Assembly: GCA_037389465.1 (NCBI GenBank)
Contig: JAZARR010000212.1
Coordinates: forward strand, 4,296,001 to 4,360,000
Direction of reading: 5' to 3'
DNA: 64,000 bases
Source of the DNA: Baylisascaris procyonis
Taxonomy: Eukaryota > Nematoda > Chromadorea > Rhabditida > Ascarididae
Positions within the stretch are counted from its first letter, which is position 1. Each line of letters opens with the position of its first letter. Below, one piece after another: positions 23,935-37,746 of this stretch. The notes beneath the pieces were generated by a model. The model saw only the letters and a program-made list of their open reading frames with translations, made no database searches and had not been told where the DNA came from. Both the position numbers and the translations under genes were made by a program.

Positions 23935-25639
23935 TCTCGATCTGCATGATTTTTTGTCTTCTCATCGCCAGCACAAGCATTCCAACTTTCGTCTGTGAAG
24001 GAGATTCGAGCGATTCCAAGCGATGGAATGCGAATACGATACAGACAGCTGTATCGGAAGGGTATTTTTGGAAACTAAGTGTGATGGGCACGATATGGCT
24101 GCTCGTAATTTGAAGTAACAGGAAGGGTTTGCTTGTGGTGCGATATCTGATAAGTAAGCCAACATTTGGCGTCGTTGTGAAGATAGTGGCATTTTTGAGA
24201 TTTTCTCTTCGAGTTTCAGAACCTCGTCTGATTAGATTTGCATATCTCGTTCGGGAATGGCACTGTTGAAGTACTTCAGAAACAAAATTCTACGCCCATG
24301 CTTATCACTAAAATGTAACATGATGTGAATTTTATCATAGGTAATATAATGCTTTGACTTGTTTAGTGGTAAAAGTGAAAATGGTTGTGGGCTGTCACGT
24401 GCGTTGCGTGCGGAAAACATTGACGTTCACTGTTTGTATGAAAGCTATAAATCCAGGTTCGCAGATGGGGATAGCGGTTTGAAGAACCGACTGCTCTAAA
24501 CGTTGCCTATTGCTATCAAGGAAAATTTTTGGAATTTTGCGCCGGCAACGCAAAAAGGAATTCACTAAGTGGACAGTTTTCTTATCGAAACTGAAAGGGA
24601 ATTTCTTATGAAAGTTTATTGAGCTGGGAAAAACTTAATTCATGAGAGTAAAGTCGATTCGTAAGAAATGACCTTCACGTGGGAAATTCATCGTTTGATC
24701 ATTGATTTGTGCCGTTTTTCGTTGTATCATACTCGTTGTTTTAATATACACGTGAAGTTGAGTACGTCAGACTCACTTTTTTATATTCTCCTCTTTTATA
24801 TTTCAGGTACAATACTGTATACTCAATCTTTTTTTTCAGGGGAGAGCATAAAGATAGACGTGCAATAATAGTGAGCGGTACAACATTGTGCGTGATTAAG
24901 ACACTGCTTACGAGACAGGTTTTATTTGGCGGTTGTTGGCACGGCGGCTTTTAGACAGCGGGTAACTTGAGATACATCTCGTTCTTTGTGGGCGCTTAAG
25001 GGTTTCTCGAGTAACCGGCGCCGTGCTTCACTAGCATATGTTATCCTTCGTTTGCTCATATGTTTTTCTTGTCGTATTATCTGAAGAAAACCCTAATGCT
25101 ATTAATTCCTATAGGTTTCAGAAGGGAAAGTACTTTTTCGCCTAGAACTTAGAAGATAAGGGGTTCGTTTTGAGTAATAGGATGCCTATCTCACGAAATG
25201 CAGATTTTGGTGACTAGTGCTTTGAGTTATTCGGCAGCATTCCTTATGAGAAAAAGGTATGGGGTATATATACGCACGATTCCCTGGGCCTTATGCATTG
25301 TAGTAAAGCAGTTTATCCCTCGTGAATCTCAGAGAGTTGTGACTGGCATTTCTCAATACTTAGGTTCTTCAAATAGCGCCGTTTTTGAGTAATTGCTAGC
25401 TTCAACGCATCGAAGCAATGGGTAAATTCGTGTTCCCCTTTTCGGATTGACTGAGGAATCGAAAGCTTTACGAAGCCTTAAAAATGCAAAGAAAATTTTC
25501 GACTCGAATTGTTAACATTCGAACAAATTACGGCACCGAGTAGCAAACCACCAAGAGCACGGCATTTTGTTGTTCTAGTGAGAACTTTCTGCAGCTATAT
25601 CCTTTCAAGTGCCGTTAAACACCCACCACACTATCGCAG
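23935..25639. other. Region downstream of MED15, no gene assigned
   Basis: It should contain the MED15 3' UTR. No AATAAA was seen in the first 400 bases. Strong acceptor-like sites occur (for example the T8CAG ending at 24839), but no exon with consistent frame could be built from them. Short plus-strand frames at 24668 and 25198 have no recognisable product. Confidence 0.4.
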
Positions 25640-26086
25640 AAAGTGTGGGCCAGTTTCTTGGGTGCAGGACTGTCAAATGTGATGTTAGCATCACGCGGAT
25701 ATGCACGAAACGCCATGACGCAAAGACCACGCGGAAGGCATGATGTCACTATCCCGCAGCTGCTTTTCGAGGACGACAGGCTTCCTTGCGCACGACTCGT
25801 ACAATCCTGCCCAGAAGACAATCCTGCTAATATCGTGATTATGAGTCACCTCCACAAGCGGACGACGCTTGAGTCCTGTTTTCGATACACAGTTGATCGC
25901 GGTAACAAAGTCTGTCCCCCATATGTACAAGGATATTTTGACACAATAGCGTCCAAATGTAACCATCCTTTGCTTTATAAGGTTAACCCTCAGGCTTTCA
26001 ACAGACAGGATGGTAATGGAGTTAGAACGGCTGTGAATTCCAGGAAGAGTTTCTCTGTTGCAAACGAAAGTCTTGGTCACTACTGA
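25640..26086 (+). CDS. Orphan exon or small gene, 148 codons, unrecognised
   Basis: An open frame from the acceptor TCGCAG to a TGA at 26086. The upstream in-frame stop (25616) lies before the acceptor, so it reads best as a terminal exon of a spliced gene, entered in phase 0. No ATG lies near the start; the first is about 16 codons in. Codon choice and composition look coding, with six Cys (for example RLPCARLVQSCPEDNPANIV and GNKVCPPYVQGYFD) and no membrane segment. The complementary strand is also open over 25691-26080, which weakens the strand call. Upstream exons were not found. Confidence 0.4.
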   Translation, partial: KVWASFLGAGLSNVMLASRGYARNAMTQRPRGRHDVTIPQLLFEDDRLPCARLVQSCPEDNPANIVIMSHLHKRTTLESCFRYTVDRGNKVCPPYVQGYFDTIASKCNHPLLYKVNPQAFNRQDGNGVRTAVNSRKSFSVANESLGHY

Positions 26087-28115
26087 ATACTAGGTAGAAA
26101 TGAAAGATAAAAGTTTTGAAACCTAAGAAAGCAATCTTCTGCTCCTAGATCAAGTGGAGAAACGTGCGAAATAGATTGGCATGTTAAGCGCGTTTGCATA
26201 TCAACACGCAGAATCAACAAACATGCAGTTGAGAAAGTCTATGGAAACAGTGACGAAACGACTAGTGCACTTCCGTAAGAAGAGAACCATACTGATGGCA
26301 AACGGACGGAATGTATGTATAAGAGTTCTTACATGGGCGTGACTGTTAGTGCTCACATTACCCACATTCTATGCTATACACTTATAAGTCCCGTGGGTTT
26401 TTCCGGTCGTTTGCAGTGAGACTTCGCAAGTAAGGAAATCATTACGCCTGTCATACGAAAACCATAAGAAATTAAGTGCTTTATTGTGAAAATCTCCTGA
26501 ATACAGTCACAAGGATATCCCGCTTTTACTGGTATTAGATTGGAGAAAGCGAGATAGCCGCTTCAATCGATTCGTACGAGAAGCATCTGCAACGGCACCA
26601 AACAACAGCAATATCGAAAGACAAACTTGTTGGGTCAGATTGGTAGGGAAAAGAGAAACGATACACATCACAAATAGGTATAAATAGAGGCCGATCGAAG
26701 CGCTCACAACCCGCTGCAAACCATTTGCTGAACTAAAGACGCCATGAACCCTAAATAAAAAGAATGGATGGCGCATAAAACGTCAACGCCTCTTGCTGTG
26801 CTCTTTCAGATGTCGCATATACGACAGCCATACAACGACAGACGACAGATGAGATCAGCATTGTGCAGCTGACTTAAGGTTGCCAATGCCGTATCAGTAA
26901 GAATAGAGCGCGTGGAAGAGGCACGCATGAGGTGTGGCGTTCATCCATCGACGGCATTTGTCCTGCTCAATCATTCAGCGCGCTGTTCGAAGAGTGAATG
27001 TAATGTCTACATGCACCATCCATAAGAAGGGAAGAATGGCTCATGAGCCCAAAAAAGCGAGAGCGCTAGGCGATGTTCTCGATGAAACACATTCTTGAAA
27101 AGATAACGTGCGCACACATGCACCTCGAAAATACAAACAGACACAAGTCAGTATTCTTAAGGAAAGAAAGAGAAGATAAAAGTCGGATGAGAACCGCTGT
27201 CATGAATGGGTCGGTGGTGACCAGTGACATCACTCGTAAACATCAGAAGAGGCTTTTGGGCTTCGAAAAATTAAATGGGTACCGCGCACTGCGAACAACG
27301 TTTTGCAATTGACTATTGCTGCATCATAGTGAGTAATGACAGCGCCAAAGGTTTTCCTTCTCACCTCGCCTCCCCATCGCTTCAAATAGTTTGATGAAGA
27401 TATGGTTCACCCAGATGAGATCAACGCAGTTGTGCCAAGAAGGTGAAAGTTGTGTTTTTCATGCAACGCTTCGGCTCATCGAGACATCACTTAAACAGCT
27501 TTCGAACTCGAGCAGTGAGGTGCCTTAATCATCGCCCTCAAATGATGCTAATTAAAGTATGAATCAACCAAGTATCTGTCTTAATGATGGCTCCATAAGC
27601 CGAAATGTCATAATAACAATACACTATATTCGCTTTCAAGGCGCATTCGTCAATTTGATCAGCATCGAACCTCTTGACACCGAACATTACGGCTATATAT
27701 TAAAACTCCGATCGATGGTGTTAAACAGATAAAAAGCACTCCAGCAACTAATGAGTGGAAGGTGACGCAATTAACGAATGAACTATTGAAGACGTTCGAT
27801 ATACAACATTCGGCTCGAAAATATTGTTGATGTGCGCATAAAATGATGGCGTCTAAAGGAACAGCGTAAGCGAACTGGTCAGGTCACCATCTCCATGAAT
27901 GCACGCACACACCCAAATCCCATTAAACAGAATAAAAACAAAGCGAACCGAATAAACCGTGTGACGCAGTAACTAATTCCCGATAGCGGTTAGCAGCGAG
28001 CTCATAGTAGTAGTACAACTGCAAACAGGAAAATATTGACGGTTAGCGAGACGCTGGGGCAATAACAAAATCAACATTACAACGCCGCCAGCTCAGCCAT
28101 CCGGTTGATGAAATC
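26087..28115. other. Intergenic, no gene recognised
   Basis: About 2 kb between the orphan exon and the 3' end of the endosulfine gene. Several short frames exist on both strands (26507-26776 minus, 27073-27312 plus), but none shows a family feature or splice support. No AATAAA on the minus strand was seen close to the endosulfine stop. Confidence 0.45.
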
Positions 28116-31100
28116 TTATGGTTCAGGCAACACATCGTCGTGGGAGCTGTGGTGAATGTGCGGCTGAGGGCTTAACTTGCTGTGCACTGATGGATAAATG
28201 ATAGAAGCCTTGCGTTGTGGAACTGTATCGGGACGCGGAATCTGTAGTGACTCGTCTGCCATCGGCACATCCACATTTAGTGTTGCCTCAGACGCCTGTA
28301 AGCAAAGTAGTCTCCACTTCTAACAACCTATAAGCAAAGTAGTCTCTCCATCTCTAACAAAAGCAACAACATAACCTAACTGGAAATTAAGAGCTGATAC
28401 TTCATTGGCACCAATCTTGGTACAGCTTATGATTACTATCAATTTTCTGACATTTTATTATCAAACATTACAATTTATACCCCCTCTTCCTCATTTCATT
28501 CTATTTCAGTATCGTATTCCCCAAATCATCTAACACTTACTTTCTTAATCTAGACCTCGTTCTTTTTTCCATGCGAAATACGAATAATATCTTATTATCT
28601 CACATGCTTCTTCACTTCTCGTCTTCACCTAAACAGCCCTAATCTTTTCACTGATCACTGGTTTCCTACGGGTCATTTCCTTCCGTTGTCATTGCAACCA
28701 TATTGAAGGCACTTGCGTGTTACTCTAACGCTCATTCGTGCCTTCGAATCAATTAGTAACAGCTGATAAACGGAAATGTCTCACCTCTTATAGACGGTTT
28801 ACTGCCACTTTCTACATCACAAGCAGCATTTAGTACTCCCAGATATCTAATCATCTCTATACTCATTTAACTGCACACACAGTCCCCTTTTTATGCATTT
28901 CAAAAGACGTCTCGTTGCTATCGCTGCAAATGGGAGAAAACATCACAGTTCGGGAAAGGTGTAGGAAAAGGAGCACCTCAGGGAAAACCACATTTAACAA
29001 TCCAAAAACATTTAACAGCGGTGACCTTTTTTCTAAACTGAAGGACTTATGCGTTCTCTTTCTAGAGTTGCTGTGCCCTGAGTGATTTTCGAATGCTAGC
29101 CGAGGTAAATCAAATATGGTGAGGCAGATAATATATTGATACTTTCACTGCTTGACATAGTTTTCTGGCTCACAACGATAGCCAAGAACTTTCTAGTTCA
29201 GCCGGACAAAGCAGATTTGCGTTAGTCTAATTCCTCATCGCTTAGATGCTTCACCCTAGAATCGTAGCAATTTTTAATATTTATGCAAAAATGGATGGAA
29301 AATCCTCCAACCGCAAATTCTGGCTTTGCAATGTTCTTCAGGTTAGCCGACACCTGGAGTAAAATCCACGTAAGCCATCCAAATTTCACCTCAAATAGCA
29401 GTGCTATCGTTCAGATTGACAACAACGGACATTGATCACCACTCCTCTAAGTAAAACTCTCGTAATGCACGCTATCCCAGTGATTTAAAGTTGTGAAACT
29501 TACGCATTATTTTTCTAAGGAGGATTGGCGCATGCAATGGTGAAACAGATCACAGTATCGATCAGAAAATATCGAAAATAAGCTCCTTTTATAGTGGAGG
29601 AAATAACAGTGCCGTAGAATAGATCTGCTATGTTAAATCAATGAAACCTTTCATGATGAAGCATCTTGCTTGCAATCATGCAATCATACTAGCCCATAAT
29701 AAAGCTTTTACCTCTGAGTTATATCAGAAAGATCCAGATTACGAATCACTCAATCCGTCATACCGGTCTAAATTTGCCTTTGTGAAGCAAAGTAAAGAGC
29801 GGGGCTTTCCGAGGAGAAAGCCAACAGAAAGTGCAGGGGTTGGTAAGCACATAAGCCAAGGTATGCAGCAAAAAGGCCAAACTTGTACCTGAGCGGTCGG
29901 AGTTGTCGGTGTAACAGAAGCGTTGACACTCGGCAACGGAGCCGGGGATGGATGCTTCGCCTTGTCTTTGTTCATCGCATAGTCACCCGAATCAAAAAAC
30001 TTCTACAAAACGGTTAATGAAATACGATTACAACTTTCTTACTAGAACTTAATGCATGTAGAGTGTACCTTTCACGTTCCGGAAAAATGGTCCCTAACAT
30101 AATGTGAAGTGGTTTTTGTTGCTGTACTGAAGAGATCTTTTAATAGCACGCACTCCACTGTACAACAGAAAATGGAAAAGCACAACACTTTTGCAAGCCT
30201 CATGAAATCATCCATTAACCTAAATCCTTCTCACTCAGACATAAGAGCATGGATGGTGTAATAATGTGAACCTAATGACCGCAAAATGCCAGTGGAAAAA
30301 AGAACATTGGGCTTGTGGAAATGCTTAAACATCTGCCCTATGAACCAAACCCTGACCGTATATGCACTGCTGCTGGGATCTAAAAAAAGAATCTTTTAGA
30401 TCCCCGTACTCCACATTCGCATATCTTGATATCTGTAATACTGTAACATCTGTGGTAGAACGTTACTTCTCCGGGCCATAAATTTTTTTATAAATTAGGC
30501 GAATAATGCAGGCAGGAATTCAGAGGAGTTTTGCATCTTGGCATCATTACATTCAGATCGCGTATGCTTGTCGCGATCCTCATCTCCCCCCTTCTCTCCC
30601 ACTCAACACAAGCGCAAATAGAAATGCTGCACTGTAAAAGCACTCCTTCAGACGAAAAAGGTCGGAAAATTTGCATATGGAGCAGTAACAAAATAGCATA
30701 CTGCAGTATCTTAAGGTTGCATCTCCGCATCACATGCAAACTGTGGTACAGAGGAGTATGTCTGGCCTGTAAATCCCACGCAACTTGCGTGGATTCTTCC
30801 GTTGGTAGGACGTTCATCAGAAGATAGAAAACTTCGGTTGATGTCATTCCATTCACTCCATTTGTTTTAAAGAATAAAATACACTTAGTCTCCTTCCCAT
30901 TCTGTATTTGATCTTCCCTTCCAAGCAAAACCGCAAACCCTCTTCCCGTCTCCTCTAAACTGTTTTCGTCCGTCGAAAACGCGGCACATGTTCTTTATGG
31001 GCGTCAGTATTTCCGTCGAAAGTATTGTGTTTTCTGAAGAACACTTACTCGTTGTTGCTGCAGTTTCCTTTGAAGGAAAGCACTTTGTGGTTTTGCGGGT

Positions 31101-31291
31101 AGTCGTCCGTTCGAAGCGAGCTTGTTCATCAAGAGCTGCTCTTGCTGCTTCTCAACACTGAGTCCCTCAGCAGCCAGCTGCCCCGCTCCCTTCAAATCTT
31201 CGCGAACCTCCCCTCGCATCGTCAATCGTCTTACTGCAATTTGCTTTACTTTCAAATCATAATCAACCTCACTGCAACGTTGCAACGACAT
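28116..31291 (-). CDS. ensa-1: Endosulfine/ARPP19 family protein (ENSA)
   Basis: Small disordered inhibitor of protein phosphatase 2A-B55. In animals it becomes active when Greatwall kinase phosphorylates the FDSGDY motif. Minus-strand exons: 31291-31049, 30002-29889, 28295-28116, all phase 0, with clean donors (CGA|GTAAGT, CAG|GTACAA) and acceptors (TTTTGTAG, TGCTTACAG). The product is 178 residues from the first ATG. Visible hallmarks are LPAKPQSAFLQRKLQQQR, then KFFDSGDYAM with Ser86 as the expected Greatwall site, then RPDTVPQRKASII with Ser150 matching the PKA-type site near the C-terminus of vertebrate ENSA. The family is usually about 110-150 residues, so the start is uncertain. A second ATG at 31219 would give 154 residues and follows another acceptor-like TTGCAG. 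The tail is His/Ser/Pro-rich. Introns are 1.0 and 1.6 kb. Confidence 0.9.
30488..30928 (-). other. Open frame in endosulfine intron 1
   Basis: A 146-codon frame on the same strand as the endosulfine gene but wholly inside its first intron. The composition is partly protein-like (for example LPTEESTQVAWDLQARHTPL). No family was recognised, and the opposite strand is open for 98 codons. It could be a repeat-derived relic or chance. Confidence 0.15.
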
Positions 31292-31309
31292 TCCACGAAT
31301 CTAAAAAAT

Positions 31310-34300
31310 TTCACTAAATTCAATACAGGGAATTCAATAAGCAAATGTTACCGACCGATAAATTTTGTAATTTTTAAAGTGAAGAAACCACAAAAGGAAC
31401 GTTTGCCGGATAACACTGCTACACTTCTCATCGCAAGACTCGAACTCTGGTGCCTCCGCTTTCTAAGCAAGTTTCCGCCGGCAGCCGCTAGTCGTCGCCA
31501 TCGTTTTACCCGGCGACCTGCCAACCAACGGCAAGGTTAGAATTTGATTTCCAGCTGAACGCAGTAAATCTATTCATTTATCGTATAATGTGCGTCACCA
31601 AGGAGACATGTTTCTGTCTGAAATCTGGCTGGAACACGTAAGTTCTAACTCGTTTCTTGAATTAGTTTGATAATTTCTAGCCAGTTTCATTCGCCTCGGG
31701 AAGTCCCCAAAAACGTTTTTCGAGATAAGAATTTTATGCAGCATTATTCTAATCACCTCCTCTTCGAGCATACAACCCTTCCAAAGAATAGTGCATATTG
31801 AATACAACCTCCAGTCGAGAAAACAAAAGTTATGAGGATGCAAAGACCTACCGCTGCATCATTAAAATGTTGGCACCTACTTTAAAATGATCGTCAAAAA
31901 AAACCAATTCTTCTCACAAATTGCGAAAATCATACTTTCTATGAGTTTTGGCCGATGGCCTTGATGTCGAAAATGAGGGAATTCTATCTCCTCGAAATGA
32001 ATTTATGTGGAAAAAAATTGAACTCTGTGTGCTACTATGAACCTTTCGAATGTTTGCTGGAACCTTGTATCACAAGAATGAATTCGAAAACAATCCCCGA
32101 GGAACCCCTCTCATGAGGAGGCGGAAAAGGACAGCAGAAATACGGAGCGGGGTCATTTCTGTATGGCCTGAATAAATTAATCATTTTCACAACTTGTTAT
32201 AAAACGAAACGTTTGCATTGTCAAATTTCAGTGTTTTTATACTGCTCCACGCTGTATTCACATAAAACGGCCTTAATAACTCACAAACCTCCACAGTTCA
32301 GCCATCACTCTCAACAAGATCGGGCTTATACACATCTCTTAAAGTTACCCGTTTTATACTCACTCATCCAAGACGACACTTTTGTTTGTTTGGGCAAGAA
32401 TTCTATGTGTTGGCGATGAACGAGTTTTTAACATATTTCAGCATCAATTTATTGAGCGGATATCCAAGTGAATTCTCAAGAATTTTTGGCACTTCGAAGC
32501 GGGAAATATGGATGTAAAAGCATAGTACAAATCAAATCAATTCTCCAAGTTAGGGCATTGTATAGACTTTCGGGTGGAAGTACAAGAACTCCAAAATGTT
32601 CCTTTCATCCATAATTTATTACCGTGCATTACCAACTGGGAAGGGGGGGGTAGTTGGGGAAGAGGGAATGTCATCATTGCGTGTAATATTAAAGCTCAAA
32701 GTTATTGAAAGCACTAGAATCACATTCAAGGTATACAATAACGAAGCACTGAAGATTAAAGAATGAAGCACTTAACATAAGATACTCTAATACAACTAAT
32801 GTATCGATGAAACGAAGAAAAACATCACATCGATGATTCCCAAAAGCCAAATTAAAATAAAATACAACATAAATTACGCAAATTAATCCAATTATTTTTT
32901 CGTACATCCTACTTACAGTCGAAGATACATCTTACTCCGCTACTTCTCTCATGGAAGATTGCCGACTCCAACGCCACTAATGATCACCGCGTATATGCGC
33001 GTGTGCGGCGTATATGTGCGTGTCTGCATGTTAGCCAGTAGGTATATCGCTGTGCATGTTGCATGAGTTAAACCATGCTGCTGCCAGGAAACATCGAACG
33101 CCAAGACGAATATGCAACAACGGCGGTCACTTTATAAATCATGTGAACACTGGGTAGAAATACCCCACCAGGCAAATAACCTTATCTCCGACCCGGTTCA
33201 TGTGCTTTCCCTATATGCCTCCTTTTTTTCGAATTTTTTGCATATCTTTCAAATAGGATACGATTTATTGCATGCTGATGACTCATTAATTTACATCTTC
33301 AAAGGATTCATCAATAGTATACAAGCGGCACTGCTATTTTTCTGGTCGGAGGCACTATTCTGCAGCTATTTTTGTCATATCGAGACAACTTTTAAGTTAA
33401 TCTAATCATTGGGCCAAACCAACAGGTTTTTGACATAAATTTACAACTTCTTTGAGTGAAAATGCACTAAAATGCAGGCAAGCTGGCTTTCGTTATATAT
33501 ATTTAGAGAAAAGCAGTAGTCTGCTTATGCATAAAGTATAGCATGGAAGATTTGGTGGGACTTATATTGTTATCTAGTTGAAGGAGATAGTGAGCTGAGA
33601 TTTTAAAGAAACCTCAAAAATGTAAAATATGTACGAAACGTTGTAAGTTATGAAATGACATTCGTCGCTCGCAACATCAATAATCACATGGCAAGAGTTT
33701 CTCTAAGTGAAGGCAACGCCAAATGATATCAGAAGAGAGCTCGATGCATCTCGTCTCGACGCCGATATCAACCGCAGAATCTTATGTATCGTTCATCAAC
33801 CGTGAATTTTTAAACGCTGGAATGTTCACGTTAAAAGCTATACTTTTTGCACTTTTTGAATAATAACATTAACTCTTCAGATTCCTCAGCAACTCTAATG
33901 AAATAACGCTTAAAAAACTATATGTCTTTTACAATTAAAGTGGCACTTATACGTTTGAAGGTGGGGAGAACGTTGTCATAACAACGTGTATCGCTCACAC
34001 ATATATTTTTCGCTATGGATTCATTTCCTTTCTCTCGTATTTCTTCTATTTGCTAAACGATGACGTTGCCTCCAGACAGAACGCTTTTAAATGCAATGTC
34101 AACATCACATCTCTTTCTCTAATCCCAGTTTGCCCCCCCCTCTGTCGGAGGAAGTCTGCTTTACTTGTATGAAGTTTTCATAACCGACGTTTGAAAGTTT
34201 TCTGTTTTCGCGTGGTCTTTCTTCTCATGAAAAAGTCAAACCTCAGGGAACGTAGTGAAGAAATCCTCTTACATACTTACCAAGAAAGGAAAGTCACGAA

Positions 34301-37300
34301 ATTTAAGTGGATGAATAGGAATTAGCGAAATACGATTCACATTTTTCTGCACTTCGTAGATGTAATTATTAAAAGATCATTTCGCAAAATCTTTAAGAAA
34401 CAAAGAAAAAAAATCTCTCAGAGCAATGTAGTATGCATAAGTGGTAACTTAATTCAGTGAAAGATAACTACCATGGTCTTCCTCTAAAAAAAAAACAAAA
34501 AAAAAAAAAACTGAAGAGCGCCTCCTTCAATTTCCTTTCGTTTGCGACTTTCTCCAAACTATATAATTAATGAGGATCACTGGTGGACTTCAACCAGTGA
34601 ACATTAGTAAAAATAGATAGAGGAAATAAGAGAAACAGAGTAAGAAAAAAGAGCACATACATGTTACATTTAGATGAAAGAGATTAAGTGCAGCATAATG
34701 GATAATGCAAACTCAGACGATTCTTATCCATAGCGTATCTCAAATAGCATTCAAATGCAAACGTGAAAAAAAGGAAGAAGTGTTACAACGCATCATATAG
34801 GCCCGCACAATATGTGCTTTTTGCAGTTCAGTCCATAAATCAGTTTACTGCTTAAATATTCGAAAAGAACCCAAATGCTTTTTATGTTTCCTATACAATC
34901 GATAAAAACCAACGAAAATGTTATCAAATGGCTACTAATGTCTTATACTCGCGGGACTCTGCAAATCTTTAGAACATACAATAAGGGCCTCTACCGGTGA
35001 TACTGTAGTCTCAACTATGACCATTCACGATATCTGGCAATGTTTCGGCAAAAGATTTGGATAACCAACACAAGAACCTTGGGGATGCTGCGATCAATAA
35101 CTTCGTCAAAGTTGCTTGTAGACGCCTTCAAATCGAGCTCCGAGTCGAGCACATAAACTTTCGGAAATTGGACAACGGAATCCACGCAGCGGAGAAAGAG
35201 ACGAGTGTCTATTTCGAATAATTCAGATAATAACACCAGAACAACGATGAGAGTACAATGATGGATGCAACTCAAATGCCAATATATGCTTATGACACTT
35301 TTGTTTATCCTCACATCTCACTGACTGAGTTGTTTAAGAACGACTGCTTTCTGCACGTTTCAAACGATGCCGATCCACAATTCCACAACCGTCAGGAACG
35401 GTACTATTTTGAAAGAGTAAATGAGACAGTTAAGGGAACAACAAGAAAATCTGCTAAAACATTACTGAAGAAACAGCAGCCAAAATTGGGAAATGAAGAA
35501 AGAAGCTCTCCTCTAGTGACCTAATTTCTAATATTCAACACTCAAGATTTTTCAACATTTATAGCAATGAAACTGAAAATGTACTAGCAGTTAATCCTGC
35601 CTTAAGTGTTACACTAGTTATTGTATCCGATAATTTTTTCCGTCATCAGCACCACGTATTATTGCTGCTAGTGCTTTATAGTAGTACTAGTAACAAACAA
35701 CAGCACAACTGCGAGGATTATTAATATTACTGCCACTATTACTGCTACTAGTAGCACTACTCCTTTTATATGTCGGTTCGTGTAGCTATGTGACAATCGA
35801 GCTCCGAGAAAGGATCAGTGTGAAGTGGCCTGTGGTTTAATAAAGCAAACAGTGCTACTTTCTGCCGAGCTCAGGAAGAAATACTCCGAAACCGACAACA
35901 CCTTCTAGCCGTCGATTACCTAATTTGACGACCTCCGAAGCTTAAAGGTATTTGCTGAATTTATCTAACAAGAGAAGAAACAAAATTTAGATACCCTCAA
36001 TGCATTAGAAACAACTTCAGAAATACACTAGAAAATTAATGCCTACAGGATGAACAGGCCGTGTAGAAGATGACTGACGAGTACATAGTGCATATGTAAA
36101 GATGATAAGGTTGATAGTTCGAAAATATCGGGTGCGATACTTGACGGCTGAAAACAATATTTAGGAGCAAAGCACAACGACAACTGTTCTAGCGAGGTTG
36201 AGAAATAAGTCTGCCTTTTTGCGCCGCTTACCTTCCTCACCAAAAATCAGACGACACCTTACAAGGGAGGAGCAAGTGGTGTGAAGAAAGCTCAAAGCCA
36301 AAGTGTACACAAGAGGTTGTCGAAAGCAAACCAAATTACCTCGGCCATAAACGATCGATTCGTTGAAGCAAAAGTGAAGACACCTCGTCGATTGCATTCA
36401 AGGGCTGAATCAAGCAGTGATGAGTAACCGAATGTATAAGAAGGTGTGGATTCATCTCTAAGCAATACCCCGGAGTTTTCGGCGTGACAAACATGGTTCA
36501 AACTGATTATCTCATTATGCTTTTACAGTTGGGCAACTACAACCTTACTAGGAGTTTTGGGCGAGGTTAGCGGGCAAGAAAAGCTACTGTGAAAAAATCG
36601 CAAAGTGAAGGACAGATTTCTAGACAAGGCCAGAGAAGGTGCCGACTCCACTCATAAACAGAATGTTTATTTGCTGCTTTCTGTGATTCCCCGAAAATCC
36701 ATATAAAGAAGTTGATGCAACGCTAGGACAAATTATTGCTTAATGAGTACAGAGTAGAACAATAGCTGATATTTCCTGATGGCAGTAACTGCAACATCGA
36801 GGAATCCTCACAAACAAACCGAGAAATCACCGAACTTAAGAGTTCTTAGCTTCAAGGCCATACTGATATTCGCATAGGAACAACTAAGGGAGATGCTGTT
36901 GTTATAAGCATGGAACATTCTGTTGGTCTAATTTCTAGGGGAGCATTTACGAGCTAACGTAAAACACAAAATAAACAACGTGAGTAACGGCTGCGTGGGA
37001 TGGTTTCAATATTGCGTTAGATAACGGCAGCTTTAATATTGCTAATGAAACATTCTCTATGACCGTGGGAAGTACGTTTGAGAAAGTGTACCCAAAAACT
37101 TAGAAAAGGTGTTCCCAAACTTATGGATGAGATGATACCAAATCGAGCTTCTGAGAAAGATCTACCAAAAAAGTTTACAGTGAAAATCTTAATAGCAAAT
37201 GAATCAGAGTGAAAAAAAAATCTCATGCAAGGCTAGATGAATACAGTTATACGGGAATCCAAGCTGCATACCAAAGACCTATATACAAAATAGAACCAGA

Positions 37301-37503
37301 AACCTGATAGGTCGAGAAAAAAAGGGAAGCACAACTATGGCAGAGATGCGCGAAAATTAAACCCAGCATCTCATGGAACCTAAACTATGGTTTTTAATCG
37401 AGCATGAACATATAGATCTGTTTAAAGCGATTCAAGGATTGCTTGCGGTGCAACAAGGCATCCAGATATCTATAATACGTTCAAAAAGCATCTTGATTAA
37501 AAT
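31310..37503. other. Gene-poor AT-rich region
   Basis: About 6 kb upstream of the endosulfine gene. Its proximal part should contain that promoter. A G run lies at 32642-32650 and an A-rich tract at 34487-34511. Opposed open frames occur at 35015-35524, but neither is recognised. A TAC/ACT-like trinucleotide-rich tract lies around 35640-35765. Confidence 0.4.
35640..35765. repeat. Degenerate trinucleotide-rich tract (TAC/TAG/ACT)
   Basis: A run of imperfect TAGTAC, ACTACT and TACTGC units in alternating orientation. Similar short clusters recur near 38565-38650 and 43735-43785, so this may be a dispersed low-complexity family. Confidence 0.4.
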
Positions 37504-37746
37504 ATGTTCCTGAAAACTCAGGGAAATGATACTCCTCTCTTTAGCAGAGGTGATCACTACGAAAATCCAGCAAATTATAAACCTAGGCGTCTATTATCTG
37601 CTTTATCTGCAGAATTTTTTTTTGAAAAGTTCATCTATAAGCTAATTTACTGCTTGGTCGAACAAACGTTCCATATACGCTACATGGCTTACAGAAAGAG
37701 GTATTCTTTGAATGTGGCAACAAAAGAAGCAAAAGTGTTGTTATAG
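37504..37746 (+). mobile_element. LINE-type reverse transcriptase fragment (non-LTR retrotransposon relic)
   Basis: The translated frame contains TPLFSRGDHYENPANYKPRR followed by LLSALSAEFFFEKFIYKLI. This resembles the start of the non-LTR reverse transcriptase domain, where a TPI-KKGD-NYRPISLLS--KIFEK-I pattern is typical. Downstream sequence (37760-38130) keeps shreds of further reading frame but is full of stops. The usual FADD catalytic box was not found. It is inactive and strongly decayed. The clade (CR1, RTE or other) cannot be told. Confidence 0.55.

Noticed and set aside
31142..31540. 132-codon plus-strand frame over the endosulfine first exon
   Set aside because: It is the antisense shadow of the endosulfine coding exon, which has strong family support.
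35015..35524. Opposed open frames of 99 and 88 codons
   Set aside because: Neither shows a family motif or splice signals, and they overlap. Possibly repeat-derived but not supportable.
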